DNA of 64,000 nt from Symsagittifera roscoffensis (GCF_963678635.1 NC_087069.1:50912938-50976937); one strand, 5' to 3'; shown: positions 11,477 to 24,744, counted from the first letter of the stretch. Numbers and translations are program-made. Notes: generated from the letters alone by a model not told the origin.

Positions 11477-14400
11477 ATCAGACCTCACTGTTTTTAGATC
11501 TTATGGCAATATGGGTTTACTGAAGCATTGAAAGGTTACCTAACAAAATTTGCAGCATCATCTGTGAATACGTCAAGCGTAGTATACCTTAACGTACTGA
11601 ATGGGTCATCTACATCATAACTACTGGATTAGTCTTCAAGTTATAAGTTTTTAAAACTTTTCAAACCGCAAAAATTTTCATCCATTTCAGTTTAGTTGGA
11701 ATTGAAGTGGAAATTTTTGAATCGAAATGGTTTGCAATGTTGCACTGAGTTTAAGTACAGGGCAGAAAATGCAATAATTTGTTACGGATAAAATAACAAA
11801 ACATTTTAGAAATTCAGTTGAGTGATTTAAAAACAATTCAGTTTGATACAAAAATTAGGCTTTAAAATTAATTTATAACAATTCTAAATCAATTTATACT
11901 CATTTTTGGTATTTGTTTTTGGTTTTTAACTCGAGCTGATTTCAGTAACGTTTTTTGTATTTCACCGTAAGGAAGTTTTTTCATTTATTTGTCAGTTGCC
12001 TAACAAAACTGCGCAATAAAAACATCTGAAATGCATTTGTATTCAAATGAAATCTGAGAAATTTGAAAAAAACTAATCGATTGTTTTTGGCTTTTAGAAA
12101 CATTTGGATGTTTCAAAAAACTTTGAGCGCTTTTTGACATCTTTGTATCTGTTGTTGAAAACGGCACTCGGAAGTTGATTTTCGAACTTCGATTGCAAAA
12201 TCCGCACAAGTTTTGGCACCTTTCGCGACGTGGTTATGCCAAATTTTACCATAAAATTGACCTACTCGCTGCTAATTGATGCAAAGTCCACAACTCCATC
12301 GGAGTGGGTACGATGATATTTGCAGATTCTCTGGTGAACAGAATGTCTTATCATTGTTTTCAAAACTTTTACCGATGTTCAAAACCAAATTCGTAACAAA
12401 ATTACATTAGCAACGACAGTAGGGTGATATATATGACGACATCTTTTTATTGGAATGAAATTGACCTGATCTAAGTGCCTTGAAATTTAGTGCTCTTTTT
12501 TAACACGCAAACACTTTTCGTTTTTGATTCGCTAAATCTAAATTTTCTTCAACCATAAGAAGAAATTTGGAGTTTTTCTGCATAACTTACCTAACTTCAA
12601 GACTGCCCAAACCTTCTTCTGTTGCAAGTACTTCCTTTGTCCGAAATCTGGGAAGAGAAAACGCTCTTAGATAATTTTGAGGTGATATCACAAAATGATC
12701 ATATATTTTCTCCTGCACAGCGCCCTGGTATGGTCGGCAGTAAGTTTTTCTAGTTGTTTAATGGTTTGTCGGCGGTAGCACGAGAACTCCTTGAGCTAGC
12801 AAATTACATGACATCAAATAGTCATTTTTCTTCTGCCATCTTCTTTTTTCCTGAGGAAAACCATAAACAGCATCTGCTGAACAAGCAGTCACAGCAATTT
12901 GGCATAAAGTTGAGATTACCTCAACTGTGGCGCAAACTAAAGCATCTTTATCAAAAAAAATGGGCCGATGCGATCACAAAATTGGAGAAAAAAGCAAAGC
13001 CTTTTTAGTTGAAGATGCAAAATTAGGCAGAAAATGATTCCCTCATGGTGTAAAGGCTGTTGAGGGTTTTGAGTTAAGTGAAATGATTGATATTCTCACT
13101 GCGGTAAAAGGTAATGCGGGAAATTACCAAAAAAACAAGAATTTTTTCAGCACGAAGCGTTGACTCTATGTTTCGAGAGAGCTGCAGGAAGCTAACGGAA
13201 CACACGATCAATCATTTTTTTTACTCTGCTCATGGCAGCGGATCAAAAAACTGAAGAAAGCTTCGCCGTGAGAAGCTTCTCCGTAAAAGAGCTTCGCCAT
13301 TCAGCCTCCATCGACATCTGCTCGGAAAGATCAAAACTAAAAAGAAAAACGACGTTTTCATGATGCCCTAATGATACAAATCAGAAGGTGAAAGAGCGTA
13401 AAAACAAACGTTTAAATAACAACCAGAGAAAGAACTGTAAACTAAACAGGAATTCGAAAAGAACATCAGATGAAGATCAACAGATTAGAAAAACTGAGCT
13501 ACTGTAACTCGTCTCCGCCACAGGCAATGTCGGAAAGTCTGGCAGGAGGGGAAATACTTTTTTACCAGAAGCGAATAATGTCACTTTAAAATTATTCACT
13601 GCGATGAAGGGAGGTTCACTTGTCGAGAACCACGATTTGTACTGGAGTCGATGATTCATTGTTTGCGTCTGACTATGAAGTCTTCTGTGGAATTTGCTAC
13701 ATACGCATGAGATGATGGATTGCACTTGTTACTTCGCGACAAGGCAATTTTTTTAGAGACGCTATTTTGAAACTTTGTAAATCAGACCTACAATCCTAAA
13801 GAGCCTTTACTGTAAATCAATAGAAGATGTGTGTCGTTACATATTTTGAAAAGCAAAAAAGTTTCTCAAAACAAAATTACTCAAAACAAAATACTTGTAG
13901 ATATCTTTGACAATTCATTATATACAAAAACGTACCCAGACATAAACAGAAAATCAAAAAAGGTGTTTAAAACGTTTTATATCATCAATTCGTGCAAACC
14001 CATGCATGCATCGCTGGCAAAAATGTGAAAACTTACATACGGAGATTTTTTTCTGATGGAGAGTTGTGATTGAAAACAACTGGGTCACTAACTGAAAAAA
14101 TCAGCATGGTTAACCGAAGGAGACATTATCTCTGCACATGTTTCAATTCGTTAAAAAATTTTCAATAAACTTGTCATCACTGCAGGCCATGTGGGTAAGT
14201 TTGGTATGAGAGGAAATAATTGTTACCAGAAGCGAATACGGTCACTGTGAAAATATTCTCACATTTTCATTGACTACCCTTTTGATTCCTCTCCTAAAGT
14301 AAAGGAACTTACTTCAAGGAGCAAAGAGAAGGTCAGCATCATGAAAAATGTGGGAATCATCACACTGCTTGAAGTGACAAAGCTTCTGCCGACTTTGCAA

Positions 14401-15177
14401 ACTAATGAAAGTTATGTTTTGGCCATTAATTTCTAAACTGAACCAAATGTTCGGAAGGATGAAAGCTCACCTCGCAAAAAATCTTCAACTCAGCCAGAGT
14501 AACTGGATGACACAATTGGTTGAACTCAACAACCTCCACCAAAAATTCTCTATTGAATAATTTTCATTATAGCTTCTAAAAGCTGGTCATTAAATCAACA
14601 TTCGATAAGAAAATGGAGTCTAACAAGACGTGAACGAAATTTACAAACCAGTTAGTGTGATATACTCTACTGCGTCAAAATATAACTCTGAAAACAATGA
14701 AGGGCGTTAATATTAATGATGTTCAATTGGCTACAAAATGCTTTTAATTTAAGATTTGCTATAGGTTGAATTTGTTTTGAAAACTAAATATGAGCCGATC
14801 AGAGAATTGGTCGACATAAAATCAAAATCACACCTTTTCTACAAGGGAGAGGACGTAATGATATTTAAACCCCCACAACCCTTCATCTTCCGCACCCTAC
14901 CCTAATCTTTTACAGAAAAAACAATCGATTCAGGCCATATAATTGTTCTTTCTATGACATTATTATGAAATTCGAACCTATTGGAGAGTAGTAAATTTGC
15001 TATTTTTAAACTAAAAATCAACTTTTGTTCTGTTTAGATTAAGTTTTGAAACAATTTTTAGAAATGGAGGTCTGTGGGATAACTCAAAGGTACGCTGTAG
15101 GAAAATTCAAATGATTATGTATCATTTCACTTGCAGCTTAGCTCACTGCAAAAATGAAAATGTGTTATTTCAGCTTG
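11477..15177. other. Gene-poor stretch of duplication copy 1
   Basis: No gene recognised. Short open frames at 12754-13008 and 13831-14028 (plus) and 13477-13725 (minus) have no recognisable domains. The first is disrupted in copy 2 by loss of about 45 bases. Positions 13248-13308 hold three approximate 15-bp units of the AGCTTCGCCGTGA type; copy 2 has four. Confidence 0.4.
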
Positions 15178-15428
15178 ATCCATTTGATGTCATTTGGACA
15201 ATAAGATGAAAAAGAATTGAATGTAAATCCTCGGCTGTGAAGTGCGCTTAACTGGTGAACAAAGGCAGGTTTTCAGTAAGAGACGGAAACATAACAGATG
15301 AAAAGTGCGTTGTTGTAGCCTTTTACCGAAAACCTTGCTTTTGTTTACTAGTTAAGCGTACTTTATAGCCGAGGAACCGCATCCATTTCTATTTCGTAGG
15401 ATTGTCCAAAATACATCAAATTGACCAA
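15178..15428. repeat. Foldback element beside gene array, copy 1
   Basis: The left arm (CATTTGATGTCATTTGGACA, then TCCTCGGCTGT and AGTGCGCTTAACTGGTGAAC) is mirrored on the right (ACTAGTTAAGCGTACTTTA, GCCGAGGA, TTGTCCAAAATACATCAAA). Arms are about 110 bp with mismatches around about 15300. The left arm is also homologous to spacer sequence near 17.75, 20.75, 23.25 and 41.2 kb. Copy 2 has it at 38581-38831. Confidence 0.7.
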
Positions 15429-15781
15429 ACGATTGACCTCCGGATTGACCTACATCCACCGAAAAGACTTCTAATACAATTATATACATCAAGTGTTCGG
15501 AAAAATGCTTGTCATGCAATTTTCATACAATTTCGAAAAAAATATCCACTATTTTTTAGGTTCATCTGATGGCAAAATGCAAATGAGAGATAATCAGGAT
15601 CTGTTCTGATCTAGTACAACTAAATAAAAAACTATAGGGAATATAACATAGCACTCGAGTAGAGGCAGATGCGTGGAAGGAGTGACGATTGATGGTAGAG
15701 TGGAGTGTGTGAGTATCCAATGAAATGAGGTTGAAGTCCAGTGGCGGTATAGGTTTAGTCTCCTAGGTAGATGCAAATATA

Positions 15782-16290
15782 TTAGATGAAGCCAACTGTA
15801 CGAACTCGGCGACTCAGAATACAATTATCAGCGCAATATCCATCTGATTTCCACATTCTAACACACATCCTTTTGAGTCCATTTCTGTCCAGACCGGCGA
15901 TGTCTTTGTCCCTCACCTTCTTTGACGTCATACCCCCAAATCTCAACATCTCTCTCCATGCACTCTCCATATCCAACAACACACTCTTACTCACCTTCTC
16001 TGCCTTCGCCCTCTCCTCATCAGTTGCGTCTATGTGACTGTTGTAGTCTGACGTGCGGAGAGTGTAGAAGTGCATGTTGTAGGGGTACTCTGTCTTGCTC
16101 AACCACTCCGCTGTCTCATCAACTCCATCTTTACAATTGACACTAAAGTCAAAGGTAACCAAACTGCTATTTGTAAAAACAGTGATGAACCAAACTCTCC
16201 CAGGGTTTGCATCCTTTAAGACTTCTCTGATCTCCTGTGATGTTTCCTATGTGCCCTTTCCTTTTGATCCTCTCAACATTTGTAATTTTT
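15782..16290 (-). pseudogene. Array gene family member A, disrupted
   Basis: Member of an unrecognised protein family. Residues show the family hallmarks CKDGV-ETAEW, YPYNMHFYT, DATDEERAKAEKVSKSVL and the helical AGLDRNGLKRM segment. The N-terminal part MLRGSKGKGT is followed by an in-frame TAG (about 16248). Near the C-terminus a TAA replaces the Tyr codon after VGFI, removing the last eight residues. The same TAG is found in member C, so the two share ancestry. Not likely to give a full protein. Confidence 0.65.
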
Positions 16291-16329
16291 GTACAAAATT
16301 GGGTTACTCATTGAGAAAAAACTGAGGAG

Positions 16330-18340
16330 TTGAACCATGGAGTTTGATCTAGAAATTTCAATAAATATTGCTCTTTTTGTTCGATTGATTTGAGAGTCCT
16401 ATTTAAATTCTCCCTGAAATGAACATAAAAACAAAATAATTACACAAACAAAAGGTTGAAAATGGAAACATTTGGATAGATTTGAATAAATATTACTTCA
16501 CTTTCCCAAAAAATACGATTAAATTCACTTTTTTTTGGAAGTTTCAATAATAATTCATCTATTATGAGCTTTTTTATTCAAGTTTTTGTATCATTGTCTC
16601 AACATGATTCCAATTAAAATACAACTTGGGCTTATTTTAAGCTTTGCACGTATGTTTATCTTACAACTAGATCAGATGCGACAAAAAATTTAAGCAAAAC
16701 TTGAGAGTTCTGCAATTTTTTCAAAAAAAGTTTGCATTTTTTTTTTACAAAAAATCAATTTTTTGCATTTTTTTTTCAAAATCTTGATTTTGTTGAAGTT
16801 TCAGTAGGTTTTAGTATAGCTTTAGAAGGTTTTTTCATAGTTTCGAACATAAAAAACATTAATCAAAGAAACCAAATTGTAGGAGTTGGCTAAGAAAGCA
16901 AGTTTTGGCAAAATCGAGCCCCAAAAAATTCGGGCGCCGAAAATTTTTCTGAAACTAACCATCTCAAACCTTCTTATCTTAACATACAGGAAACTTAACC
17001 CCTATCTTAATACACAGAGAAATCTATTCCCTATCTTAATACATAGGTTGCTGACCGGATACTCTAGAGCCTATGTTACTACATGGGGGTCAAAAAACAC
17101 CCTCCCCCCACATGATCGCCTAAATCATAAACTACTCCAGTGCATAGAAAACGATCTGAATTGCCCTAGAGTTGTCTTTCACAAATCATATAACCAATTT
17201 AAAAAATTTTTAAGTTTTGGCAACAATTTCCAACGATGATTATCAGGCATTGATCAAAGAATACATGAACACGACATACAAAAAAAAACAAGAGTTTTCA
17301 GCAATTTTGAGAAAAAAAAATTATTAAGCGAGAAAGGAAAAAATCCAATAATTTTGTATGCAGGACTACGTTATGCACCCAAAAAAGTTCTGAGCGCAAA
17401 AGTTTTTTTGAAAAAGGTTAGTTTTCGTACAAAAATCAATTTGCGGTTAAAAAAAAATTGAGGCAATTTCAAAATTACTTGGAAAAAGTTTCTGTGTCTT
17501 TATCAAAAAAATGCTAGGTATAGAATTTCTATATTTGGGAATTGTATGATAAACTTTTTTTCGAAAAGCAAAAACCTGTTTTTTATGACCACGTTGTTCT
17601 TTTAGAAGCAAACATCCACAGAGAGTAGTTTATATTTTTTTTCAACCACTTTTCGAAGTTGTATGAAAATGTATGACAAGTACTTTTCCACACACTTGAT
17701 GTATGGAATTGTATGATAAATTTGTTCGGTTTATGGAGGTCAACCCGGGCCACTGCAATAACGAAAATATGTTATTTCAGTTTGATCAATTTGTTGTCGT
17801 TTGGACAATCAGCCGAAATACTGAAGAATTGATTGCCTAATTGGTGAACAAAGGTAAGGTTTTTGGCAAGAGACGGAAACATAACAGATGAAAAGTGCGT
17901 TTTTGAATAATGTCTAGGTTCAGCTGATGACTATACGTAAATGAGAGATAATCATGATCTGTTCTGAGCTAGGACAACTATATGAAAAACAATAGGGAAA
18001 ATGATAAATTGTTACTTTCTTGCAGCTAATTCTACTTTATACAGTTAAAAGAATGAGAGGATTAGAATGAACTAATCTAAGGTTAGAAAATTAAGAAGTG
18101 ACAACGGATTCTCTCCGCCGTAGAGAATGAAAGTGTGAAGGTCAGACAAAAAAGACCAGTTAGATTAATTAGATTAGATACAAAGTGGAACCACGTCATT
18201 AGCCAAACTAGAATAGATACAAAGTGGAACCACATCAGAAAATTACATAGCAGAGGCAGATGCGTGGAAGGAGTGAAGATTGATGGTAGAGTGGAGTGTT
18301 TACTAGAGTATCCAATGGAATGAGGTTGAAGTCCAGTGGT
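16330..18340. other. Array spacer with CTATCTTAATACATAGG cluster
   Basis: Non-coding. Positions 16977-17085 contain repeats of CTATCTTAATACATAGG type at roughly 30-40 bp spacing, followed by CATGGGGGTCA. Positions 17340-17530 carry the GGACTACGTTATGCACCC repeat. Positions 17730-17920 match the left arm of the foldback at 15178. The order is repeated in the spacers at 20.2-21.0, 22.4-23.5 and 40.4-41.4 kb. Confidence 0.6.
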
Positions 18341-18349
18341 GGTATAGTT

Positions 18350-18865
18350 TTAGTCTCCTAGGCAGTTGCAAATATAGTAGACGACGCCATTTGTATAAAC
18401 AATGCGACTCAAATTACAATAATCAGCCCAAATCCTATCTCCTGTCTTCACTCTAACATACATCCACTTCGCTCTATTTCTGTCCAGACGGGCGATAACT
18501 TCATTCCTCACCTGCTGTCTTGTCATACCCCCAAGTCCCAAAACCTCTCTCCATGTACTCTCCATATCCAACAACGCACTCTTACTCACCCTCTCTGCCT
18601 TCGCCCTGTCCTCATCAGTTGCGTCTATGTGGCTGTTGTAGTCTGACGTACGGATAGTGTAGAAGTGCATGTTGTAGGGGTCCTCTGTCTTGCTCAACCA
18701 CTCCGCTGTCTCACCAACTCCATCTTTACAATTGACACTAAAGTCAAAGGTAACCAAACTAAATACAGTGATGAACCAAATTCTCCCAGGGTTTGTATTC
18801 TCTAAGACTTCTCTAATCTCCTGTGCTGTTTCCTCTGTGCCCTTCCCTTTTGATCCTCTCAACAT
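18350..18865 (-). CDS. Array gene family member B, 171-residue intact frame
   Basis: Uninterrupted frame from ATG (18865) to TAA. Visible blocks: MLRGSKGKGTEET, an N-terminal helix ending in NPGRIWFITVF, then FSVNCKDGVGETAEW, YNMHFYTIRTSDYN, DATDEDRAKAERVSKSALLD, WREVLGLGGMT, VIARLDRN and the C-terminal VYYICNCLGD. No signal peptide or membrane helix is evident, so a cytosolic protein is likely. The frame stays open upstream (QFFLNELPKFVQKLQ) to a TAG that follows TTTC, so an upstream exon joined at TTTCTAG is possible. Function unknown. With member G it is the best candidate for a working copy. Confidence 0.6.
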   Translation of the reverse strand: MLRGSKGKGTEETAQEIREVLENTNPGRIWFITVFSLVTFDFSVNCKDGVGETAEWLSKTEDPYNMHFYTIRTSDYNSHIDATDEDRAKAERVSKSALLDMESTWREVLGLGGMTRQQVRNEVIARLDRNRAKWMYVRVKTGDRIWADYCNLSRIVYTNGVVYYICNCLGD

Positions 18866-19449
18866 TTGTAATTTTTGTACAAATTTGGGTAACTCATTGA
18901 GAAAAAACTGATGAGTTGAATCATGGAGTTTGATCTAGAAATTTCAAAAAATATTGCTCTTTTTGTTCAATTGATTTGAGATTCCTATTTAATTTCTCCC
19001 TGAAATGAACACAAAAACAAATTTATTACACAAATAAAAGGTTGAAAAGGGAAACACTTGGATAGTTTTGATTAATTATACTTCACTTTCTCAAAAATTA
19101 CGATTAATTTCACTATTTTCCGGAAGTTTCAACAATAAGTCATCTATTATGAACTTTTTTTCAAACTTTTGTATCAATGTCTAAGTCTATTTTATAACAA
19201 AATCAGATGCGACAAAAAATTTAAGCAAAACTTGAGAGTTCTGCAATTTTCCCAAAAAAAAAGTTTGCAATTTTTTTCCAAATAGTTTATTTTTTTGCAA
19301 TTTTTTTTCCAAAATCTTGAAATTTTTTGAAGTCTCAGTAGGTTCTAGTATAGCTTTAGAAAGTTTTCTCATGGTTTCAAACGTATAAAACAAAAATCAA
19401 AGCATCCAAAATGTAGAAGTTTGCTAAGAAATGCAAGTAGGAAACGTTG

Positions 19450-19772
19450 GAACTCTCCATATCCAACAACACACTCTTACTCACCTTCTCTGCCTTTGCC
19501 CTATCCTCATCAGTTACGTCTATGTGACTGTTGTAGTCTGACGTACGGAGAGTGTAGAAGTGCATGTTGTAGGGGTACTCTGTCTTGCTCAACCACTCCG
19601 CTGTCTCACCAACTCCATCTTTACAATTGACACTAAAGTCAAAGGTAACCAAACTGCTATTTGTAAAAACAGTAATGAACCAAATTCTCCCAGGGTTTGC
19701 ATCCTTTAAGACTTCTCTGATCTCCTGTGATGTTTCCTATGTGCCCTTTCCTTTTGATCCTCTCAACATTTG
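19450..19772 (-). pseudogene. Array gene family member C, 5' fragment fused to repeat
   Basis: It carries the N-terminal and middle part of the family (CKDGVGETAEW, YPYNMHFYT, DEDRAKAEKVSKSVLLDMES) and then switches at about 19450 into spacer sequence (GCTAAGAAATGCAAGTA repeat), losing the C-terminal third. It also has the in-frame TAG after KGKGT that member A has. The 19.45-20.17 kb block nearly duplicates 15.97-16.68 kb. It looks like the product of unequal recombination within the array. Confidence 0.75.
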
Positions 19773-21348
19773 TAATTTTTGTACAAAATTGGGTTACTCA
19801 TTGAGAAAAAACTGAGGAGTTGAACCATGGAGTTTGATCTAGAAATTTCAATAAATATTGCTCTTTTTGTTCGATTGATTTGAGATTCCTATTTAAATTC
19901 TCCCTGAAATGAACATAAAAACAAAATAATTACACAAATAAAAGGTTGAAAATGGAAACATTTGGATAGATTTGAATAAATATTACTTCACTTTCCCAAA
20001 AAATACGATTAAATTCACTTTTTTTTGGAAGTTTCAATAATAATTCATCTATTATGAGCTTTTTTATTCAAGTTTTTGTATCAGTGTCTCAACATGATTC
20101 CAATTAAAATACAACTTGGGCTTATTTTAAGCTTTGCACGTATGTTTATCTTACAACTAGATCAGATAGCCTATGTTAAAACATGAGGGTCAGCAACCAC
20201 CCCCCCCCCTGATCGCCTCACTCATATACTACTCCAATGCATAGAAAACGATCTGAATTGCCTTAGAGGTGTCTTTCACAAATCATATAACCAATGTAAC
20301 AAACTTTTAAATTTTGGCAACATTCTTCAACGATGATTATCAGACATTGATCAAAGAATACATAAACACGACATACAAAAGAAACAAGAGTTTTCAGCTT
20401 GTTGGTTTTCGTACAAAATTCAATTTGCGGTTAAAAAAAAACGAAAAAAGTTGGGGCAATCAAAATTACTTGGAAAAGTTTTGTGTCACTATCAAAGAAA
20501 TGCTAGGCAGAGAATTCTATATTTGGGAATTGTATAATAAACATTTTTTTTCAAAAAACAAAAATCCGGTTTTTATGACCACATTGTTTTTTTAGAAGCA
20601 AACAGCCACAGAAATTAGTTTATATCTTTTTTCAACCACTTTTCGAAATTGTATGAAAACGTATGACAAGTATTTTTCTACACACTTGATGTATGGAATT
20701 GTATAATAAATTTTTTTTTTGGTTTATGGTGGTCAACCCGGGTCACTGCAATAGTGAAAATATGTTATTTCAGTTTGATCAAATGTTGTCATTTGGACAA
20801 TCAGACGAAATACTGAAGAATTGAATGCCTAATTGGTGAACAAAGGTAAGGTTTTCGGCAAGAGACGGAAACAAAAAGATGAAAAGTGCGTTTTTGTTTA
20901 ATGTCTAGGTTCAGCTGATGGCGATACGCAAATGAGAGATAATCATGTTCTGTTCTGATCTAGTACAGCTAAATGAAAAACAATAGGGAAAATGATAAAT
21001 TGTTACTTTGTTGCAGCTAATTCTTCTTTATACAGTTAAAAGAATGAAAGGATAAAACTGAATTAATCTTAAGTCAAAACATTAAAAAGTGACAACGCAT
21101 TCTCTCCGCCGTAGAGATTGAAATTGTGAAATCAGACAAAAAAGACCAGTTAGATTAATTAGATAAGTCATTAGCCAAACTAGAATAGATATAAAGTGGA
21201 ATCACATCCGGAAATTACATAGCAGATGCAGATGAGTGGAAGGAGTGAAGATTGATGGTAGAGTGGAGTGTTTACTAGAGTATCCAATGGAATGAGGTTG
21301 AAGTCCATTGGCGGTATAGGTTTAGTCTCCTAGGTAGATGCAAATATA

Positions 21349-21837
21349 TTAGATGAAGCCAACTGTACGAACACGGCGACTCAGAATACAATTATCAGCG
21401 CAATATCCATCTGATTTCCACATTCTAACACACATCCTTTTGAGTCCATTTCTGTCCAGACCGGCGATGTCTTTGTCCCTCACCTTCTTTGACGTCATAG
21501 CCCTAAATCCCAACATCTCTCTCCATGCATTCTCCATATCCAACAACACACTCTTACTCACCTTCTCTGCCTTCGCCCTCTCCTCATCAGTTGCGTCTAT
21601 GTGGCTGTTGTAGTCTGACGTACGGATAGTGTAGAAGTGCATGTTGTAGGGGTCCTCTGTCTTGCTCAACCACTCCGCTGTCTCACCAACTCCATCTTTA
21701 CAATTGACACTAAAGTCAAAGGTAACCAAACTAAATACAGTGATGAACCAAATTCTCCCAGGGTTTGTATTCTCTAAGACTTCTCTAATCTCCTGTGCTG
21801 TTTCCTCTGTGCCCTTCCCTTTTGATCCTCTCAACAT
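21349..21837 (-). CDS. Array gene family member D, 162 residues, early stop
   Basis: Open from ATG (21837) and almost identical to member B over its first two thirds. From about residue 85 onward (DEERAKAEKVSKSVLLD, AWREMLGFRAMTSKK, SDGYCADNCILSRRVRTVGFI) it matches member A, so D is a mosaic of the two types. A TAA directly after GFI removes the last eight residues (the family normally ends in CIYLGD or similar). It may still be translated as a slightly short protein. Function unknown. Confidence 0.5.
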   Translation of the reverse strand: MLRGSKGKGTEETAQEIREVLENTNPGRIWFITVFSLVTFDFSVNCKDGVGETAEWLSKTEDPYNMHFYTIRTSDYNSHIDATDEERAKAEKVSKSVLLDMENAWREMLGFRAMTSKKVRDKDIAGLDRNGLKRMCVRMWKSDGYCADNCILSRRVRTVGFI

Positions 21838-23848
21838 TTGTAATTTTTTTTACAAATTTGGGTAACTCATTGAGAAAAAACTGAGGAGTTGAACCATGGA
21901 GTTTGATCTAGAAATTTCAATAAAAAATGCTTTTTGTTCAAGTGATTTGAGATTCCTACTTAAATTCTTCCTGTAATGAACACAAAAACAAATTTATTAC
22001 ACAAATAAAAGGTTGAAAAGGGAAACACTTGGATAGTTTTGATTAATTATACTTCACTTTCTCAAAAATTACGATTAATTTCACTATTTTCCGGAAGTTT
22101 CAACAATAAGTCATCTATTATGAACTTTTTTTCAAACTTTTGTATCAATGTCTAAGTCTACTTTATAACAAAATCAGATGCGACAAAAAATTTAACCAAA
22201 ACTTGAGAGTTCTGCATTTTTTTCCAAAAAGAAATTTTGCCATTTTTTTCCAAATACTTAATTTTTAGTAATTTTTTTTTTTCCAAAATCTTGACTTTTT
22301 TTGAAGTATCAGAAGGTTCTAGTATAGCTTTCGAAAATTTTCTCATAGTTTCAAACATATAAAACAATAATCAAAACATGTAAATTGGAGTTAGCTAAGA
22401 AACGCAAGTATCGGCAAAATCAAGCCCCAAAGTTTTCGGAGGCCGAAAATTTTTTTGAAACTTACCATCTCAAACCTTGCCATCTAATTACATAGGTAAC
22501 TTAATCCCTATCTTAATACATGGGAAAATCTATTCGCTATCTTGATACAAAGATTGCTGACCGGATACTTTATAGCCTATGTTAATACATGGGGGTCAGC
22601 AACCACCCCCCTTGATCGCCTCACTCGTATACTACTCCACTGTAGAGAAAACGATCTGAATTGCCTTAGTGGTGTCTTTCACAAATCATATAACAAATGT
22701 AACAAACTTTTAAATTTTGGAAACAATTTTTAGCGAGGATTGTCAGACCTTGATCAAAAAATACATAAACACGACTTACAAAAGAAACAAGAGTTGTTAG
22801 CATTTTTGAGAAAAAAAAATTATTAAGCGAGAAGGGAAAAATCCAATATTAATGTATCCAGGACTACGTTATGCACCCAAAAAAGTTCTGAGCGCAAATG
22901 TTTTTTTGAAAAATGTTGCTTTTCATTCAAAATTCAATTTGCGGTTAAAAAAAACAAAAAAAAATTGGGGCAATTTAAAAATTACTTGGAAAAAGTTTTT
23001 GTGTCTTTATCAAAAAAATGCTAGGTATAGAATTTCTATATTTGGGAATTGTATGATAAACTTTTTTTCGAAAAGCAAAAACCTGTTTTTTATGACCACG
23101 TTGTTCTTTTAGAAGCAAACAGCCACAGAAATTAGTTTATATCTTTTTTCAACCACTTTTCGAAATTGTATGAAAACGTATGACAAGTATTTTTCTACAC
23201 ACTTGATGTATGGAATTGTATAATAAATTTTTTTTTTGGTTTATGGTGGTCAACCCGGGTCACTGCAATAGTGAAAATATGTTATTTCAGTTTGATCAAA
23301 TGTTGTCATTTGGACAATCAGACGAAATACTGAAGAATTGAATGCCTAATTGGTGAACAAAGGTAAGGTTTTTGGCAAGAGACGGAAACATAACAGATGA
23401 AAAGTGCGTTTTTGAATAATGTCTAGGTTCAGCTGATGACTATACGTAAATGAGAGATAATCATGATCTGTTCTGATCTAGTACAACTAAATGAAAAACA
23501 ATAGGGAAAATGATAAATTGTTATTTTGTTGCAGCTAATTCTACTCTATAAAGTTAAAAGAATGAAAGGATAAAAATGAATTAATCTAAAGTTAAAACAT
23601 TATAAAGTGACAAAACATTCTCTCCACCTTAGAGAATGAAAGTGTGAAGGTCAGACAAAAAAGACCAGTTAGAATAATTAGATAAGTCATTAGCTAAACT
23701 AGAAAAGTTTTAAAGTGGAATCACATCAGGAAAATACATAGCACTCGAGTAGAGGCAGCTGCGTGGAAGGATTGAAGATTGTTAGTAGAGTGGAGTGTGT
23801 GCTATAGTATCCAATGGAATGAGGTTGAAGTCCAGTAGTGGTTTAGCT

Positions 23849-24449
23849 TTAGTCTCCTAGGTAGATGGAAATATGGTAGATGAAGCCATCTGTATCAACA
23901 TAGCGACTCAGAATACAAAAATCAGCCTTATTTACATCTCCTCTCTTCACTCTAACACACATCCACTTGAGTCCATTTTTGTCCAGACGGGCGATGACCT
24001 CATCCCTCATCTTCTGTGACGTCATAATCCCAAATCCCAAAATCTCTCTCCATGTACTCTCCATATCAAACAACACACTCTTACTCACACTCTCTATCTT
24101 CGCCCTCTCCTCGTCAGTTGCTTCTCGCCTGTTGTAGTCTAAAAATGACACAGTATAGATGTGCATGTTGTAGGGGTACTCTGTCTTGTTCATTGTCCAC
24201 TCTGCTGTCTCACCAACTCCATCTTTACACTTGACACTAAAGTCATTGGTAACTTCTATTTGCAGAAACAGTGATGAACCAACTGCTCTTAGGGTATGTA
24301 TTCGATAAGACATTGTGGATCTCCACAGCTGTATCCCTTGTGCCCTTCCCTTTTGATCCTCTCAACATTATCTCCGCAGTCTTCTTCCACTGAGCTGAAA
24401 CAGCACCAATTTTCCACATAAACTTCCGCTCATTACAATCCAGTTTCAT
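23849..24449 (-). pseudogene. Array gene family member E, long type, frameshifted
   Basis: The long-type member begins MKLDCNERKFMWKIGAVSAQ (ATG at 24449) and continues MLRGSKGKGTRDTAVEI to SSWFITVSANRSYQ. There a 5-base loss relative to member G (TAACTTCTATTTG here, TAAACAAACCGCTATTTG in G) shifts the frame near 24250-24260. The second part (23849-24260) is open in another frame through CKDGVGETAEW to FIYHISIYLGD. The two halves are otherwise intact, so the damage is one small deletion. Confidence 0.75.
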
Positions 24450-24744
24450 TCGTTACTCATATTGGAAACTGACTTTTCTTCTTTGATCATTTGGCATCTT
24501 AATCAACCTCGTTGTTTTTTATTCATTTAAAAATCGTTCTTTTCTTAAACAAAGATTCATCCTATAACCTTATCCTCACGACAATAATTGAAATAAATTG
24601 TAGAAAACTGAAAAATGAAGAGCATATGATTCACGAATATTATCTTCAGCATGAATCTGTGCCGATGACAGAATTGACAGAATTACTTTCATGCCACATT
24701 AAGATGAGCTCAAGTTGCTTGTAATCTAATTGGGTAGAACGACA

